DNA of 64,000 nucleotides, taken from positions 597,501-661,500 of the forward strand of contig CALNXK010000179.1 of NCBI GenBank assembly GCA_942486035.1, in the 5' to 3' direction. The notes under the pieces were generated by a model. It was not told the DNA's origin. It worked only from the letters and a program-made list of their open reading frames with translations, and made no database searches. Source of the DNA: Porites lobata (taxonomy: Eukaryota; Cnidaria; Anthozoa; Scleractinia; Poritidae). Position 1 is the stretch's first letter, and every line of letters starts with the position of its first letter. This document shows, piece after piece, positions 47,239 to 58,195 of the stretch. Made by a program: the position numbers and the translations under genes.

Positions 47239-49770
47239 ATGAAAATGGCGATAGATCGTGCTATTATCTTTCTCTGTTGTTTGCTTGTAATTTCCTTTAC
47301 TTCTTCAGCGAAGGGGAAAAAGAAACAAAGGGGTGAATATATTCATCCTTTTAGTGATGAAGCATACGAAACTATGCTTTCGCTGGTGCAGGGAACGTTT
47401 AATGTCCCTGTGGCGGAAAGGACAAGGGAGCAGAAAAACGCCGTCGTTCGATTTTGGCGCAACAGGAGTCGATATCATCTTGGCCCTCAGACTACACCGA
47501 CCTTGTATTTTGACGGCAGGAAAATCTTGAAAATATCATCGATATCAAATGTTGTTGGAAAGACGTTCAAAGAGGCAAAGTCTGCGGGATGTAAGAAGAT
47601 TCGTAATCGCGCGGCAGCGGGATTTGCTGGATTGAGCGAAAGGCGAATACTAAGTGTAACAAATAGTGAGTTGAAATATAGAATTCACAATGCCAAGTTC
47701 ACGAAAAAAGCTGTACCAAGACCCGTAACTGCTAAACATGTACAGTCTCAGCATCAAGTTGATCTAATGGCCCTTATTAACGACGCTGTTAAACATAATG
47801 GGAAAGTGTGCAAGTATGTCTTGAGCGTTATGGATATTTTCAGCAGATTTGTCTGGCTACGCCCATTAGAAAAAAAGACAAGTAGCCGTGTGGCTATGCT
47901 TCTTTCATCCATATACTCCGAACATGGCCCACCGGATCGTCTGCAAAGCGATCGTGGTCCAGAGTTCTTGGGAAAGCTAAAATCGTTATGTAAAAAGTGG
48001 AAGATCAAAATGATCAAATCTCGACCGTACCACCCTCAATCCCAGGGGAAAGTCGAGAGGTCGCATAGACGGTTAAGGGAAAAAATAAAATACGACCTTA
48101 TCGCTTTAGGTAAGAAGGGAGTAAACTGGGCAAAGCATTTGCCAGATTATAACCGTGTTCTCAATGAAGAAAGAAAGGAGGAACTGGGCTGGAAAACCCC
48201 CTTTCAAATATATTATGGTCGGAGATCGAATGTTTTAGTTAAAGCACCTTTAAATTCGGAACAATCAGATGACGGGCATGTTGTTAGCAGCTTTCCTACA
48301 CAAAATGATTTAAATCACCATTCCAGAAGCATCAAGAGACTTCGAAAAAGGGCAAGTGTTTACAGCAAGAGGTTGAACTATCGCATGATGAAACGGCACA
48401 AAAAGCTGCACAGAGCTGTCAGTTATAAACCAAAAGAGAGAGTTTTGGTTCGTTATCGTGCGGGAAAGGGGGCCAGTAGAATTGGATCGAGAAAACGGTA
48501 CGTTATCCAGGGCACTGTGATTAAAAAAAGCACCAAGAGTGACATGTATAAAATAAGATTCATTACACCGGATTCTTCAAAAAAAACGGACCAATGGTTC
48601 TCCGTAGAAAATCTGACTGCGTTGAGCACACAAAGCCAGGTTAGCAAGAGGACACGACAAAGTAAACGGGATAACCAAAGAAAACTGCAAGAGCATAGAA
48701 AGAAATTTGCTATACTATTGCAGCCATGTGATAAATTCATCGACAGGGACTTTGGCGATGTAGGCTTGTCTTTATTGTATAACCCTCCAGGCAACGGTAA
48801 TTGCCAATTTGAGGCTCTATGTTTCTGGTTGAGTCACCTTGGCATTTTTCGTTCAGCAGAAACTATTCGTGAGGAAGTGGTACAGTATCTTGAGGATCAT
48901 CCAAATAATGCGGAAGGCATACCCTTAGAACTTTTCGCTGCTATGCCGTGGTCGCAGTACCCGCGAGAAATGTTAACCGATGGTACTTATGGAGACCAAT
49001 TGACATTACAAGCTGCAGCTGATTTGTACAATATTCAGATCGTCGTGTTCTCAACACTGGGTGCAAATGCAACTGCTGTAATTTCCCCCTCATTTAGCAA
49101 TCCGATCGCAACGATACACCTCCGACACTATGCAGAACAACATGGCGAGCATTATATATGCGTTAACAGCGATCGGCTGCCTGAAAGCGTTATTGAACTT
49201 GAAAGGAGTGATGCTTGTGAAAACGAACCCTCAAGAGATATTGGGCTGGACTGTTCATGTGAAAAGAGCGCGGGAACTGAAAAGGATCCAGGAGTTAATT
49301 CGAACGTTAAACTGAATTTAAAGTTTAGTGAAGTAAGTGAAAACGAACCGAGTATCATCTTTGTAGCGGACGAGGATGTCATGACCTGTAATAGCGTCTC
49401 GCACTTAGACAGGCTACCCAACGAAATTCTTGAGAAGATTTTATTTATGGTCCTATCGTCTTCAGGCTTCATGTGGCCCAACCATATTTGTCAGGTATTT
49501 CGGCAACTTTTTAATGTTCACACTCGCTTTAGATCCATTTGCAAAAGATTTATCCTGAGGCTTCCGCGAATTCATTTTCCATCGGGAGGTGACAGCGGGA
49601 TTGTAAGTGTGAGAAAGATTATTAAGCATTACGGATCTTTCAGTGGTCTTGCGATCGAAATCCGGCGTATAATATCTCATCCTAAATGGGCAAATGCTTG
49701 GTTGAAATTGCGCTACTGCGGCAATGCGTGGTTTATTATACTTTCCATCTTGTGGAAAAAAAAAAAGTAA
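47239..49770 (+). CDS. Ginger-type integrase fused to OTU protease and F-box
   Basis: 843 codons from the preferred ATG at 47239; an upstream in-frame ATG at 47164 lies inside the Harbinger terminus. Residues 3-24 are hydrophobic and look like a signal peptide or membrane anchor. The retroviral-type integrase core has D175 (HQVDLMAL), D238 (QSDRGPEFLG) and E273 (QGKVERSHRR), a DD34E spacing. The OTU-like domain (about 510-645) has PPGNGNCQF with candidate catalytic Cys522 and HGEHYICV with His638. An F-box-like segment starts at LDRLPNEILEKILF (about 723). Integrase plus OTU is known in Ginger DNA transposons; the added F-box is what I find unusual. The stop at 49768-49770 follows an A11 run and is probably premature. 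Confidence 0.85.
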   Translation: MKMAIDRAIIFLCCLLVISFTSSAKGKKKQRGEYIHPFSDEAYETMLSLVQGTFNVPVAERTREQKNAVVRFWRNRSRYHLGPQTTPTLYFDGRKILKISSISNVVGKTFKEAKSAGCKKIRNRAAAGFAGLSERRILSVTNSELKYRIHNAKFTKKAVPRPVTAKHVQSQHQVDLMALINDAVKHNGKVCKYVLSVMDIFSRFVWLRPLEKKTSSRVAMLLSSIYSEHGPPDRLQSDRGPEFLGKLKSLCKKWKIKMIKSRPYHPQSQGKVERSHRRLREKIKYDLIALGKKGVNWAKHLPDYNRVLNEERKEELGWKTPFQIYYGRRSNVLVKAPLNSEQSDDGHVVSSFPTQNDLNHHSRSIKRLRKRASVYSKRLNYRMMKRHKKLHRAVSYKPKERVLVRYRAGKGASRIGSRKRYVIQGTVIKKSTKSDMYKIRFITPDSSKKTDQWFSVENLTALSTQSQVSKRTRQSKRDNQRKLQEHRKKFAILLQPCDKFIDRDFGDVGLSLLYNPPGNGNCQFEALCFWLSHLGIFRSAETIREEVVQYLEDHPNNAEGIPLELFAAMPWSQYPREMLTDGTYGDQLTLQAAADLYNIQIVVFSTLGANATAVISPSFSNPIATIHLRHYAEQHGEHYICVNSDRLPESVIELERSDACENEPSRDIGLDCSCEKSAGTEKDPGVNSNVKLNLKFSEVSENEPSIIFVADEDVMTCNSVSHLDRLPNEILEKILFMVLSSSGFMWPNHICQVFRQLFNVHTRFRSICKRFILRLPRIHFPSGGDSGIVSVRKIIKHYGSFSGLAIEIRRIISHPKWANAWLKLRYCGNAWFIILSILWKKKK

Positions 49771-49775
49771 TCCTG

Positions 49776-50215
49776 CACAGTAATTGTCAAGGAGTTATAA
49801 TAACTCCTCTAGCGGGATTAATTTAACTCCTTACGGTAGAGTTTTTTTGGGGGGTGTTATTTTAACTCCATAAAGGAGTTTAAAGAACTCTTTTTCAGGA
49901 GTAAAAATGACCCCAGATATTGAGGAGTTTAACCCCAAAAAAGGAGTTATCCTGTACATTAAATGTTCACTCCACTTTCAGAGTTAAAGTAACTCCAAAA
50001 AGAGTAAAAACAACCCATGTAAGGAGTAAAAATAACCCCATTTTCGGAGTTATTTGAACTCCAGACTGGGAGTAAAAAGAACTCTTTTTCAGGAGTAAAA
50101 ATAACCCCAAATTTGGAGTTAAATTAGGTGAAGTAACCCCAAAAAAGGGGTTATCCTGTACCAAAAATTTTTACTCCGTTTTTGGAGTTCTAATAACTCC
50201 CTAAAAATTACTGTG
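49776..50215. mobile_element. MITE built of GGAGTTA/ACTCC words
   Basis: Ends CACAGTAATTGTCAAGGAGT and complement (AATTACTGTG at 50206-50215) with GGAGTTATAATAACTCC just inside. The interior is packed with alternating GGAGT and ACTCC words with A-rich spacers and AATAACCCC. TG flanks both sides, perhaps a 2-bp duplication. It interrupts the 3' coding end of the integrase gene. Confidence 0.75.
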
Positions 50216-50324
50216 TGAACACGCTTGGAAGAAGTTGTACGCGGACGGAGAATATTTTTACTATCCCCACGGTATTTGCTTTAGCAGGCTCCATAGAAAA
50301 AAAAACTGTTTTAAGATGGAATGA
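50216..50324 (+). pseudogene. Displaced carboxy end of the integrase-OTU-F-box gene
   Basis: After the MITE an open frame encodes HAWKKLYADGEYFYYPHG and ends at TGA 50322-50324. It lines up with the upstream gene if the MITE is removed and the A11 run before it is one base shorter. This suggests the original protein was about 35 residues longer. Confidence 0.6.
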
Positions 50325-52290
50325 GTACTCCTTTTGTCCTTAAATGGGACCAAATCAAGAGAGAATAATGGACCAAATAGTCAGCCGGCTCCGCGTATGA
50401 TCCCAAGTGAGTTTTACAAAAACAGCCAGGTATAAGGTATCGGCCAGCTACTAACTGGATTTTGTGTTTGTGTTTCTGTTGTGGTTCGAAGGTTTGCCAA
50501 TCATGACGTTTTTGTTTATTTGTAGTAAACATTTTGAATTTAACCGACCTCGTCTGATTAAGTTGGCAAAAATATGGAAGCCACTATTACTTCTTTTAAG
50601 ACTGCCCGTTAGACAAGGACGGTGTTGTGATCTAAAAAAGAAAACTGATGTAAGAATGGATGTTCAGATTTTTGGAAATTAAATGCCTTTTAATAATAGC
50701 CTAGTTGTCTATGTCAAGTGTGTCTAGATTCTTTACTCTGACAGGATTTGCTTAAGTTTGCTAGTTGAGCAAATCTATTGTAAATTTAGGCATTTAGGAT
50801 ACTAATGTTGCTACTTATTTGATCTTGGTGGGCAAATTTTGTTCAAAAGTGAAAGTTTACTTTTCTGCAAGGGTGTCGTAGATGTGGAGTAAATATCAAG
50901 TTTACACAGATTTTGTTTCACTTTTGCTCCCAATAGTGAATTTGGTGTTTAGATTCAAATTTGCCGCCATTTTGTTCTCTGTGTAAAATTCAAACGGCTA
51001 AAAATGAATGTTCCTTGCGCAGCTTGATATTTTCTGGCATAGCAAAGTTACTGTGTAAATGTATGGTTACTAGAGCCGTAAATTTAAGCAAAATATGATC
51101 AAAGAACTATCTTTACGACCACTTAAACTAACGTTTACACATTCACCAAACTTGTTATTTCACGCAAGTTTTGATTTTCCATTTTGCCCCGTTTCAATCA
51201 CCATCGCAGTCTTCTCAAAGTTTATAATTGGTTATTTCGGCTAAGGCCGTCCCGCCTCCCTTTTTTTCGTTTAACGTCGAATGCGTTTCCTGATATTGGG
51301 TCGGTCGGTCGGTCGGATTGAAAAAAAAAAAAAAACTAAAAAAAAGACTACTACAAGAAGTCTCGGAATAGGAGGCCCTGGTACCCCTTTACATATTTGG
51401 ATTAACAAAATGCACAATGTGAAAGTTTTGAACCCAGGAGTCATTTCAATAGTAGGTTGCAGAGTTTGATCGTCCGAGTAGCCTGCGTGGCAGGCGTTAA
51501 AAGGGGAAGGGGAAGGCGGAAATTGGGCGCGTACTGAGAACACTTTTCTCCATCGCAAGATTAGCCGCCATGTTTGTTGTTTCCCATGCTTCCACAGGCT
51601 TCCAAGTGACTTTGGCACATGCGCAATTTCAACAAATAGGAAAGTGTAAATGAGATTCCGTTGAATAGTTCAAATTCACGCGGACTTCACAATCAACACA
51701 GCGTTGCAAACAGAGTATTTTTGTTACTAAAGTATTTTCGTATAATAGAAAGCCTGCCTTTCTATTAATACCCATGTTATTTTCGAGAGAAAGTGATCAG
51801 TTGCGAAGCTCTTCACATAATGTTTCCAAGTCATCAACTCAGCTGGATTGCAGAAAGGTACGGTATGTTCTTGATATCGTGGTTCGAGTTTACTTACTTT
51901 GGTTTTCTAATAACTTTGCGTAAGCTTAAAACTTCAAAGATAAATCTTAAAATTTAAGATGCAAGCACAGATATGCCATTGCTTGATTCCTTTTTGTTTA
52001 CTGCAGAAATAACTGTACCCTTTGTTGCGCATCGTCTTCATTAATGGAATAATCTTAAGTAGCCAGATCTTGAGCTGTGCAGGCAAACATTTTTTTTACA
52101 CCAATATAAGTCGGTGATGTGACCTTTACATGTCCATAATTCAGTAGTTTGGCTCGTTGGACAGTTGAGTTAATATGTTAGATCTTTTGGGTTACTGTAC
52201 TTTTCAGCTGACCGCACTTGACAAAGCTGTGATTACTATAATTTATTATTGTTCTACTACATTTCAAATGACAAATGATTAAATTCCTTT
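50325..52290. other. Stretch without recognised gene
   Basis: Contains a (TCGG)4 tract at 51301-51316 followed by an A15 run, and a lone copy of the mini-MITE end TAGCCTGCGTGGCAGGC at 51480-51496 without a nearby partner. No coding frame supported. Confidence 0.35.
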
Positions 52291-52957
52291 TGAAATTTTT
52301 ACAGTCAAAAACTCGTTTTACATCTATACACAATTATGGTTCAGTGATATTGTGAAATCTTAATTTTCAAATTTTGGTTCAGTTTGCGAGTGACAGCACT
52401 ATTGCCAGATCTTGATTCAAGCATATGTGTCATTCTGAGTGCCCACTGTATTATTGTTCCACACTTAAATGACAAATGATTCTTTTTTCATAAATGTTAC
52501 TGTCAAAACTCTTATGGTTTGTACATATGGTTCAGTGATATTGCGAGATCTTAATTTTGGTTCATTTTGCGAGTGACGGCACTTGCCAGATCTTGAAGCC
52601 TATGTGTCCTTCTCAGTGACCACTGTATTATTGTTCCACATTAAAATGACAAGTGATTCTTCTTTCATAAATTGTACCGTCCAAAACTCTTATGGTTTAT
52701 AAATTGGTTCAGTGATATTGTGAGATCTTAATTTTGGTTCATTTTGCGAGTGACGGCACTTGCCAGATCTTGAAGCATAATGTCTTATTCCGAGTGGCCA
52801 CTGTATTATTGTTAAACATTTAAACAAAAAGTGATTCTTCTTTCATAAATGTTACTGTCAAAACTCTTATGGTTTATACATATGGTTCAGTGATATTGAG
52901 AGACCTTCATTTTGGTTCATTTTGAGAGTGACGAAACTTGCAAGATCTTGAAGCCTA

Positions 52958-53538
52958 CGGTAAATCCTCTATTAAGCCCCCCCTCTCTAATAAGCCCCCC
53001 CTTTTCAGAGGAGGAAAGTTAATAAGCCCCCCCTCTCTATTAAGCCCCCCACCTCCCCCTCCCCCAATCCTTATTCTTCACCAAAAAAATTAACGATTAA
53101 CGTGGACTGATCAGTTATGGTTTATTCAGGCTGGAAGTTCATAATTTTTTTCTCTGTGGAGAATTGTCACCATTTAAAAATGTAAATATAAGAGGAGTTT
53201 TCAAGAGATTTTCGTTTGTAACTTGTGTACCACAAATCAATACAAGTAACCATTCTCATAAAAATTACCGAACAACATGAGGCCGAAAGCACATTTTTGA
53301 AGAATAAGCATTTTGTTTTTGTTACTTTTAGGCTCCCACAAGTGAATTAAATACTTGTGACAGTGACTTTAATTGTACAACGCGTAAGTCTACTCTGTCT
53401 CATACCATGGTATTTTTGCTATAGGTGATGCATTTCGCTAAATTAAATAAGGCCCCCTCTCTATTTAGCTCCCCCCCTCCCCTCAAAAGTGCTTGAAAAA
53501 AGTAAGCCCCCCCGGGGGGCTTAATAGAGGATTTACGG
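52958..53538. mobile_element. TA-targeting MITE (AAGCCCCCC family) in satellite
   Basis: Ends CGGTAAATCCTCTATTAAGC and complement GCTTAATAGAGGATTTACGG, flanked by TA (52956-52957, 53539-53540). Neighbouring satellite units show the empty site. The AAGCCCCCCC interior and terminal CGGTAAA resemble the 28166-28480 MITE, so the two are probably related families. Confidence 0.85.
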
Positions 53539-53784
53539 TATGTGTCATTCTGAGTGACCACTGTATTATTGTTCCACTTTTAAATGACCAGTGATTCTTC
53601 TTTCATACATGTAAATTGTACCGTCCAAAACTCTTATGGTTTATAAATAATTGGCTCAGTGGTATTGTGAGATTTAATTTTGGCTCATTTCGCCAGTGAC
53701 GGCACTTGCCAGGTCTTGAAGCATAAGTGTCATTCCGAGTGACCACTGTATTATTGTTCCACATTTTAAATGACAATACCTCAT

Positions 53785-54538
53785 CAGTGTTCCAGCCAGA
53801 GTGCGCCATTGCGTGAATCCCGCAAAAGATCGAGAGATGGCCCCCACCAAAAGCTTTGAAGGGCCATTATGGCCCTTTCCTTCTTTAATTCCCTGCGCTT
53901 AAAGATGTCTCTGTTACTTCAACTACAATAATTTTCCAATAAAACACAATTTTTAATCTACAGAACAACGACTCCGTACCTTTGTACACAACATGAAAAT
54001 CAATCGATGAATCTTCTTGAGTTTACCTGACTTACCGTGAGTGGTCTGGAGACCACTGAGCCTCGACTTGGCTTTTGTAATATCGCAGGAGCTGATGGGT
54101 ATCCATCATCGCGTCTTGAAAAAGGATGAACCTGACAAACACATTTTCGAGGTCTACCAAAACTTTTTTCTCAGAAAGTAACGAAAAAGTGGATGGAGGC
54201 GAGCAGTTCAGAAGAAGCGAAAGGAGGTAGATCTTGACAGTGAAGTGGAAAATGAGATGAAAAAAATTAATTCCTTTTTTTTTTATTGCATACATTCTGA
54301 TTGTACTGCTTGCTTTATTACCGAAGATTTCCTCTATTGTGTATAAAGAGGGATACTCCATGTCAGCTTCAAATAAATTGCCATTTTCATTTCCTTAACT
54401 TTCCAACTGTTTCTTCTCTTTTGCATATTAGAAAGATACTAGTACATTGGCCCTTTCTTAAAAAAATTATCTGGCCCCAAAAAATGGGTTGTAGGGGGCA
54501 CTTTGGCCCTCAAGCAGAAATTTCTGGCTGGAACACTG
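53785..54538. mobile_element. hAT-like MITE in satellite
   Basis: Ends CAGTGTTCCAGCCAGA (53785-53800) and the complement TCTGGCTGGAACACTG (54523-54538). Left flank TACCTCAT and right flank GCCTCATT share CCTCAT, an imperfect 8-bp duplication. Satellite sequence is present on both sides. No transposase visible. Confidence 0.7.
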
Positions 54539-54683
54539 GCCTCATTATTTATACCTTTTGTACAGGTCAATGATGTTGAGGGATCTTTGTTTGTTCATTT
54601 TGCGAGTAAATGCTTTTGCTTTATCATGTCAAATAACCACAATTTACTAATTATTGCTCTAAGCAACATGTGGGTTGCCTTAA

Positions 54684-55484
54684 GGTGACTCGACCCAGAT
54701 TTTTTGGGAGGGTACATTTTCTTAAAAATTCGTAGTTTTTTTCCCTTCAAATTTCTTCAGGGCCACAATTGATTAACTAACTACCCGGACTCTGAATTTC
54801 ATGGTCATCGAAAAACTGTGACATTATCTTCTATAAGCCCAAAATTGAGTAAACATTGAAGATTTTTAGCGTTTTGGCTGAGTTTGTGCTTTGGGAGTTG
54901 TCTATCATGATACAGCATTCCTGTACAGCACGTGTGCAATGACCGCGCTTGGCTGCCTTCCGAATGTTCACCGAGATATGATAATTTTGGTACAGTGAGA
55001 CAGGCCATCGCGTGATACATAGAGGTTTAACTCACAATTTTTAATCAATTTTCGTGCTTCTTGTGCCTTTTCAAAATAATAAAGAAGTGCTACACACTAA
55101 ATCTACTTACTATTAAAAAAATATCATTTTTTAGAGGTTTAATGCAAGCCAATAATTAAACTAACTCGTGACGGGAATCCCTTCTATTTTCTCATACTAA
55201 ATTATAATATCTCGGTGAGCATTCGGAAGTCAGCCAAGCGTGGTCGTTGCAGGCGTGCTGAACAAGAATGCTGTATAATGACAGACTAGAAACAATATAT
55301 AACTATATATTGCATTATAACCACGTGACATTTACTCCGATCACCAAAAATTTTACGTTATATTGTAGATTGATCTATATGTTATCCATTCTATGTGTTA
55401 GACCTACGATAAAAGTAAAGGTGGGAATACCAGAGAGCTTCAAAGTAGGATGGTACCCCCCCAAAAAAACTGGGTCGCGTCACC
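54684..55484. mobile_element. TTAA-flanked palindromic element
   Basis: Ends GGTGACTCGACCCAGA and complement CTGGGTCGCGTCACC, flanked by TTAA (54680-54683, 55485-55488). Inner blocks also pair (CGAATGTTCACCGAGATAT near 54960 with ATATCTCGGTGAGCATTCG near 55208), so most of the 801 bases could fold on itself. TTAA target fits piggyBac or Kolobok-type non-autonomous elements. Confidence 0.82.
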
Positions 55485-55818
55485 TTAATAACGTTTTCTG
55501 CTTTCTTCTTTAACACCTGTTCCAAAAACAAAATATTATACATTTCATGAAAAAGTTAGTAGGAATAATATGCAGGGAGAAAGTTTTCTCACAAATATCA
55601 AGAGAGTGTTTTCAGCTTTTAGCATAGTGTCATTGTTCTGCAACCCAATCATTTACGCTCAGTATGAGCAGTACATGCTTGTTTACCAACTGTGGGTTAC
55701 TTGTTGGCTGCTAAATCATGGCTCTTCATTTTATTTTTCTTTCAGAAAAAAAAATTAAAGGGCCAGTATGCTCTGAGGGAGTCAACTAGCATCAGTTCGT
55801 CAGACAAGGACAAGTACC

Positions 55819-56031
55819 TTGCATGTATGTCTGTTGCATATAATGTCCTCAGAGGAGTCTTTGTCTGAAACAGCTGTATCAGAATGGCATGAAGGTAATT
55901 CTTCAGGTTCAGATGAGGACCTCCCAAACAGGGAAAATCTCTGTGTAAGGCCATTTTCCTGGCAGAGCTTGGAGGTTAATGGTTTAATGGCCCAGTTGGA
56001 CTGCAAAGTTGCATGGTTTCAAAGCCAATGA
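55819..56031 (+). pseudogene. Fragment of an acidic carboxy-terminal tail, transposon-like
   Basis: The frame has SSEESLSETAVSEWHEGNSS and SDEDLPNRENLCVRPFSWQS. An acidic Ser/Glu-rich segment followed by a VRP-x-W-x-S motif recalls tails of repeated cnidarian transposon proteins, but I cannot place it in a family. No start context or upstream domain is visible. Confidence 0.3.
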
Positions 56032-56978
56032 AGTGAGAATAATGGTAATAGAGCATACAGTGAGACCAGCATCAAACTAAGGAACACCAGATGATGCTCC
56101 TGCATTTGCTCTGGCACCCACCACTTAGAAAAAGGAACTTGCTCATAAGCATAACACAGAGAATTTTTTGAAGAATATTCAGAAAAGAAGAAGACATTTT
56201 AGATATGTACAAAATAATAATAACACTCAAGTTGAAGTTGACGTGCATCATGATTCAGTTCCTTTTGATCAGTTAAGTTCCTCTAACCATATTTACTCAG
56301 TAGACAATTACACAAGTTTTTGAGTTTTGATAAATACCTACAATGTAGTAAGATAATATCCTTTGACACCCATAGGAAGAAGCCACGTTAAAACTAGGTA
56401 AATTACCAAGTCTAGAAGTGATTTGTCACAATCTGATGAAGATATTGCTTGTGTTGCAGACACTCTAAACCCTCTGTATAGAGCATGCCGTCTGAGAATT
56501 AGTACACAATATCATGTTTGAATCCCACAGAGTCACAAAGACATACATGTATGTCTGCGTTTTGTGATTGGTTAGTTTCTTACGCAGTTTGTGATTAGTC
56601 CGATTTGAAATAAAGTGTTGACACAAAGTCGCATAATCTCAATGACCTTTGTATGGTACGGTGGAGCCACAAACTTGCCCTTACCAGACAAATGTCAATG
56701 TCGTGCATCTGCATCCACTTTCCAGTGGTGACAGATCCTAGGGCTACCCTCCTCCTACCCTAAGCACAGCTGCCTTAAAAAGTGCCACTCCAAGGACTAA
56801 ATCAAGCCAATACACCCTGTGGTAGAGTAATTACCGGACTCCAAATGCAGTGGACCTATTTTGTTCTTGGCATATTTTATGAGAAAAGAGTGCAGTTATG
56901 TTTTATGCAAAAAAAATACTGTGTGGGATAACGGTTTTTTGATAAGCATGGCTTAAATTTTAATCACCTGCATGCCAA

Positions 56979-57025
56979 TAATAATAATAATAATAATAAT
57001 GATAATAATAATAATAATAATAATG
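56979..57025. repeat. (AAT)n microsatellite
   Basis: About fifteen AAT triplets with one GAT interruption. Confidence 0.9.
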
Positions 57026-58195
57026 AATTAAAGAAGTTCTACAGAACTTTCATTGTGTATAGATTCATCATTGTGTTTGGATAATCTGGATATTTAATCA
57101 GTCCAATAAGGCAAGAAAAACAGCTGATCATGTGAATCACAAAAAATTGGCTCAATTTTTTAGCAAATAATTTGATTTTAGTAAAAAAAAAATAAAATGT
57201 AATATATTATATATGGTCATATAATATTACAAGAATTTCACTAAATCATATTATTTACAGTCAATAATAATAATAATACAAGTATTTCACCTAATCAGTG
57301 GATAGCAGATTTGCTTCCATAACTTGAAAAGCTTTTAGAAGTTTAGCAGTAAATGAAGCACCTGTAAAATAAAATACATGTACATGCTAAAAGGGTGACA
57401 AAATTGACCTTATAAGTGTTTACTGCGGGTTAAAAATATATCAAAGTTGTAACGTACCCAACTCATAGAAATGCACAGAGCTTTTGCATAGTAACACATT
57501 TACAAAAAATATTTTTATAACTGATTTGGTTAAAAATGAATCATATCTCCCATTGTGGTCAGTGAATAGCTCTAGATACACTATATATTGTAAGGTGCAA
57601 GTATATATTCGCTGCCTATTTTGGGTAGTGGAAAATATTTATCAGATGAAAACAAGTTCTTATAAATAAATATTTGAGGAATATCGCTTATCATAATAAC
57701 TTGAAGCTAATTTTATTTCCTGTGGTTGATGTTCTGTCCATTAGTAAGGATGTCTCACCTACACTGGAAGTGATGTGTACGTGTTGTTATCTTACAACCA
57801 TTTGCCAATAGTATCAATTGAATCTAGGAAGAGTGTATTTGAAGTATACCACTCAAATGGAGTTACGTTTAACCTGTGCCAACCTTAGAAAATTATGAAC
57901 CAGCTAGTGTTGACTTGTACTTTCAAACCCAATGTATATTCTTATACACGTATGAATTTAGTTAGTTTCACAATGTATGCGCTTTTTATTTAAAGGCACA
58001 CATTTTGTGATACATGCAGTGCCTTGCAGAGGCCAATGGAACTTTCTTTTAATTTAACTTACTTTTTATTGTACAGTGTCTATTAAAGATAATAAAGTCA
58101 TTTTATTCTTGAAATGTTGGTTGGTGTCTAAATTGTTTGTCAGTCATTTATGGTACCAAATTAAAATAAGAAACATGTGGATAATAATGTTTTGA
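57026..58195. other. AT-rich stretch without recognised gene
   Basis: Contains another short AAT run near 57265. Frames are short and featureless. Confidence 0.3.

Larger units (their letters stand above)
52300..54625. repeat. ~180-bp satellite, interrupted by two MITEs
   Basis: Units carry GGTTCAGTGATATTGTGAGA, TTTTGCGAGTGACGGCACTT, GAGTGACCACTGTATTATTG and TTCTTCTTTCATAAA. GGTTCAGTGATATTG-like words start near 52339, 52530, 52704, 52883 and 53651, and a diverged copy resumes near 54565. Removing the insert at 52958-53538 restores ~180-base spacing. Confidence 0.85.

Noticed and set aside
49776..50215. Terminal repeats of the integrase transposon itself
   Set aside because: The coding frame resumes beyond this segment, so it is an insertion into the gene and not the end of the transposon.
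51271..51618. 115-codon frame on the minus strand
   Set aside because: It reads through an A15 run and a (TCGG)n tract, which produce low-complexity peptide.
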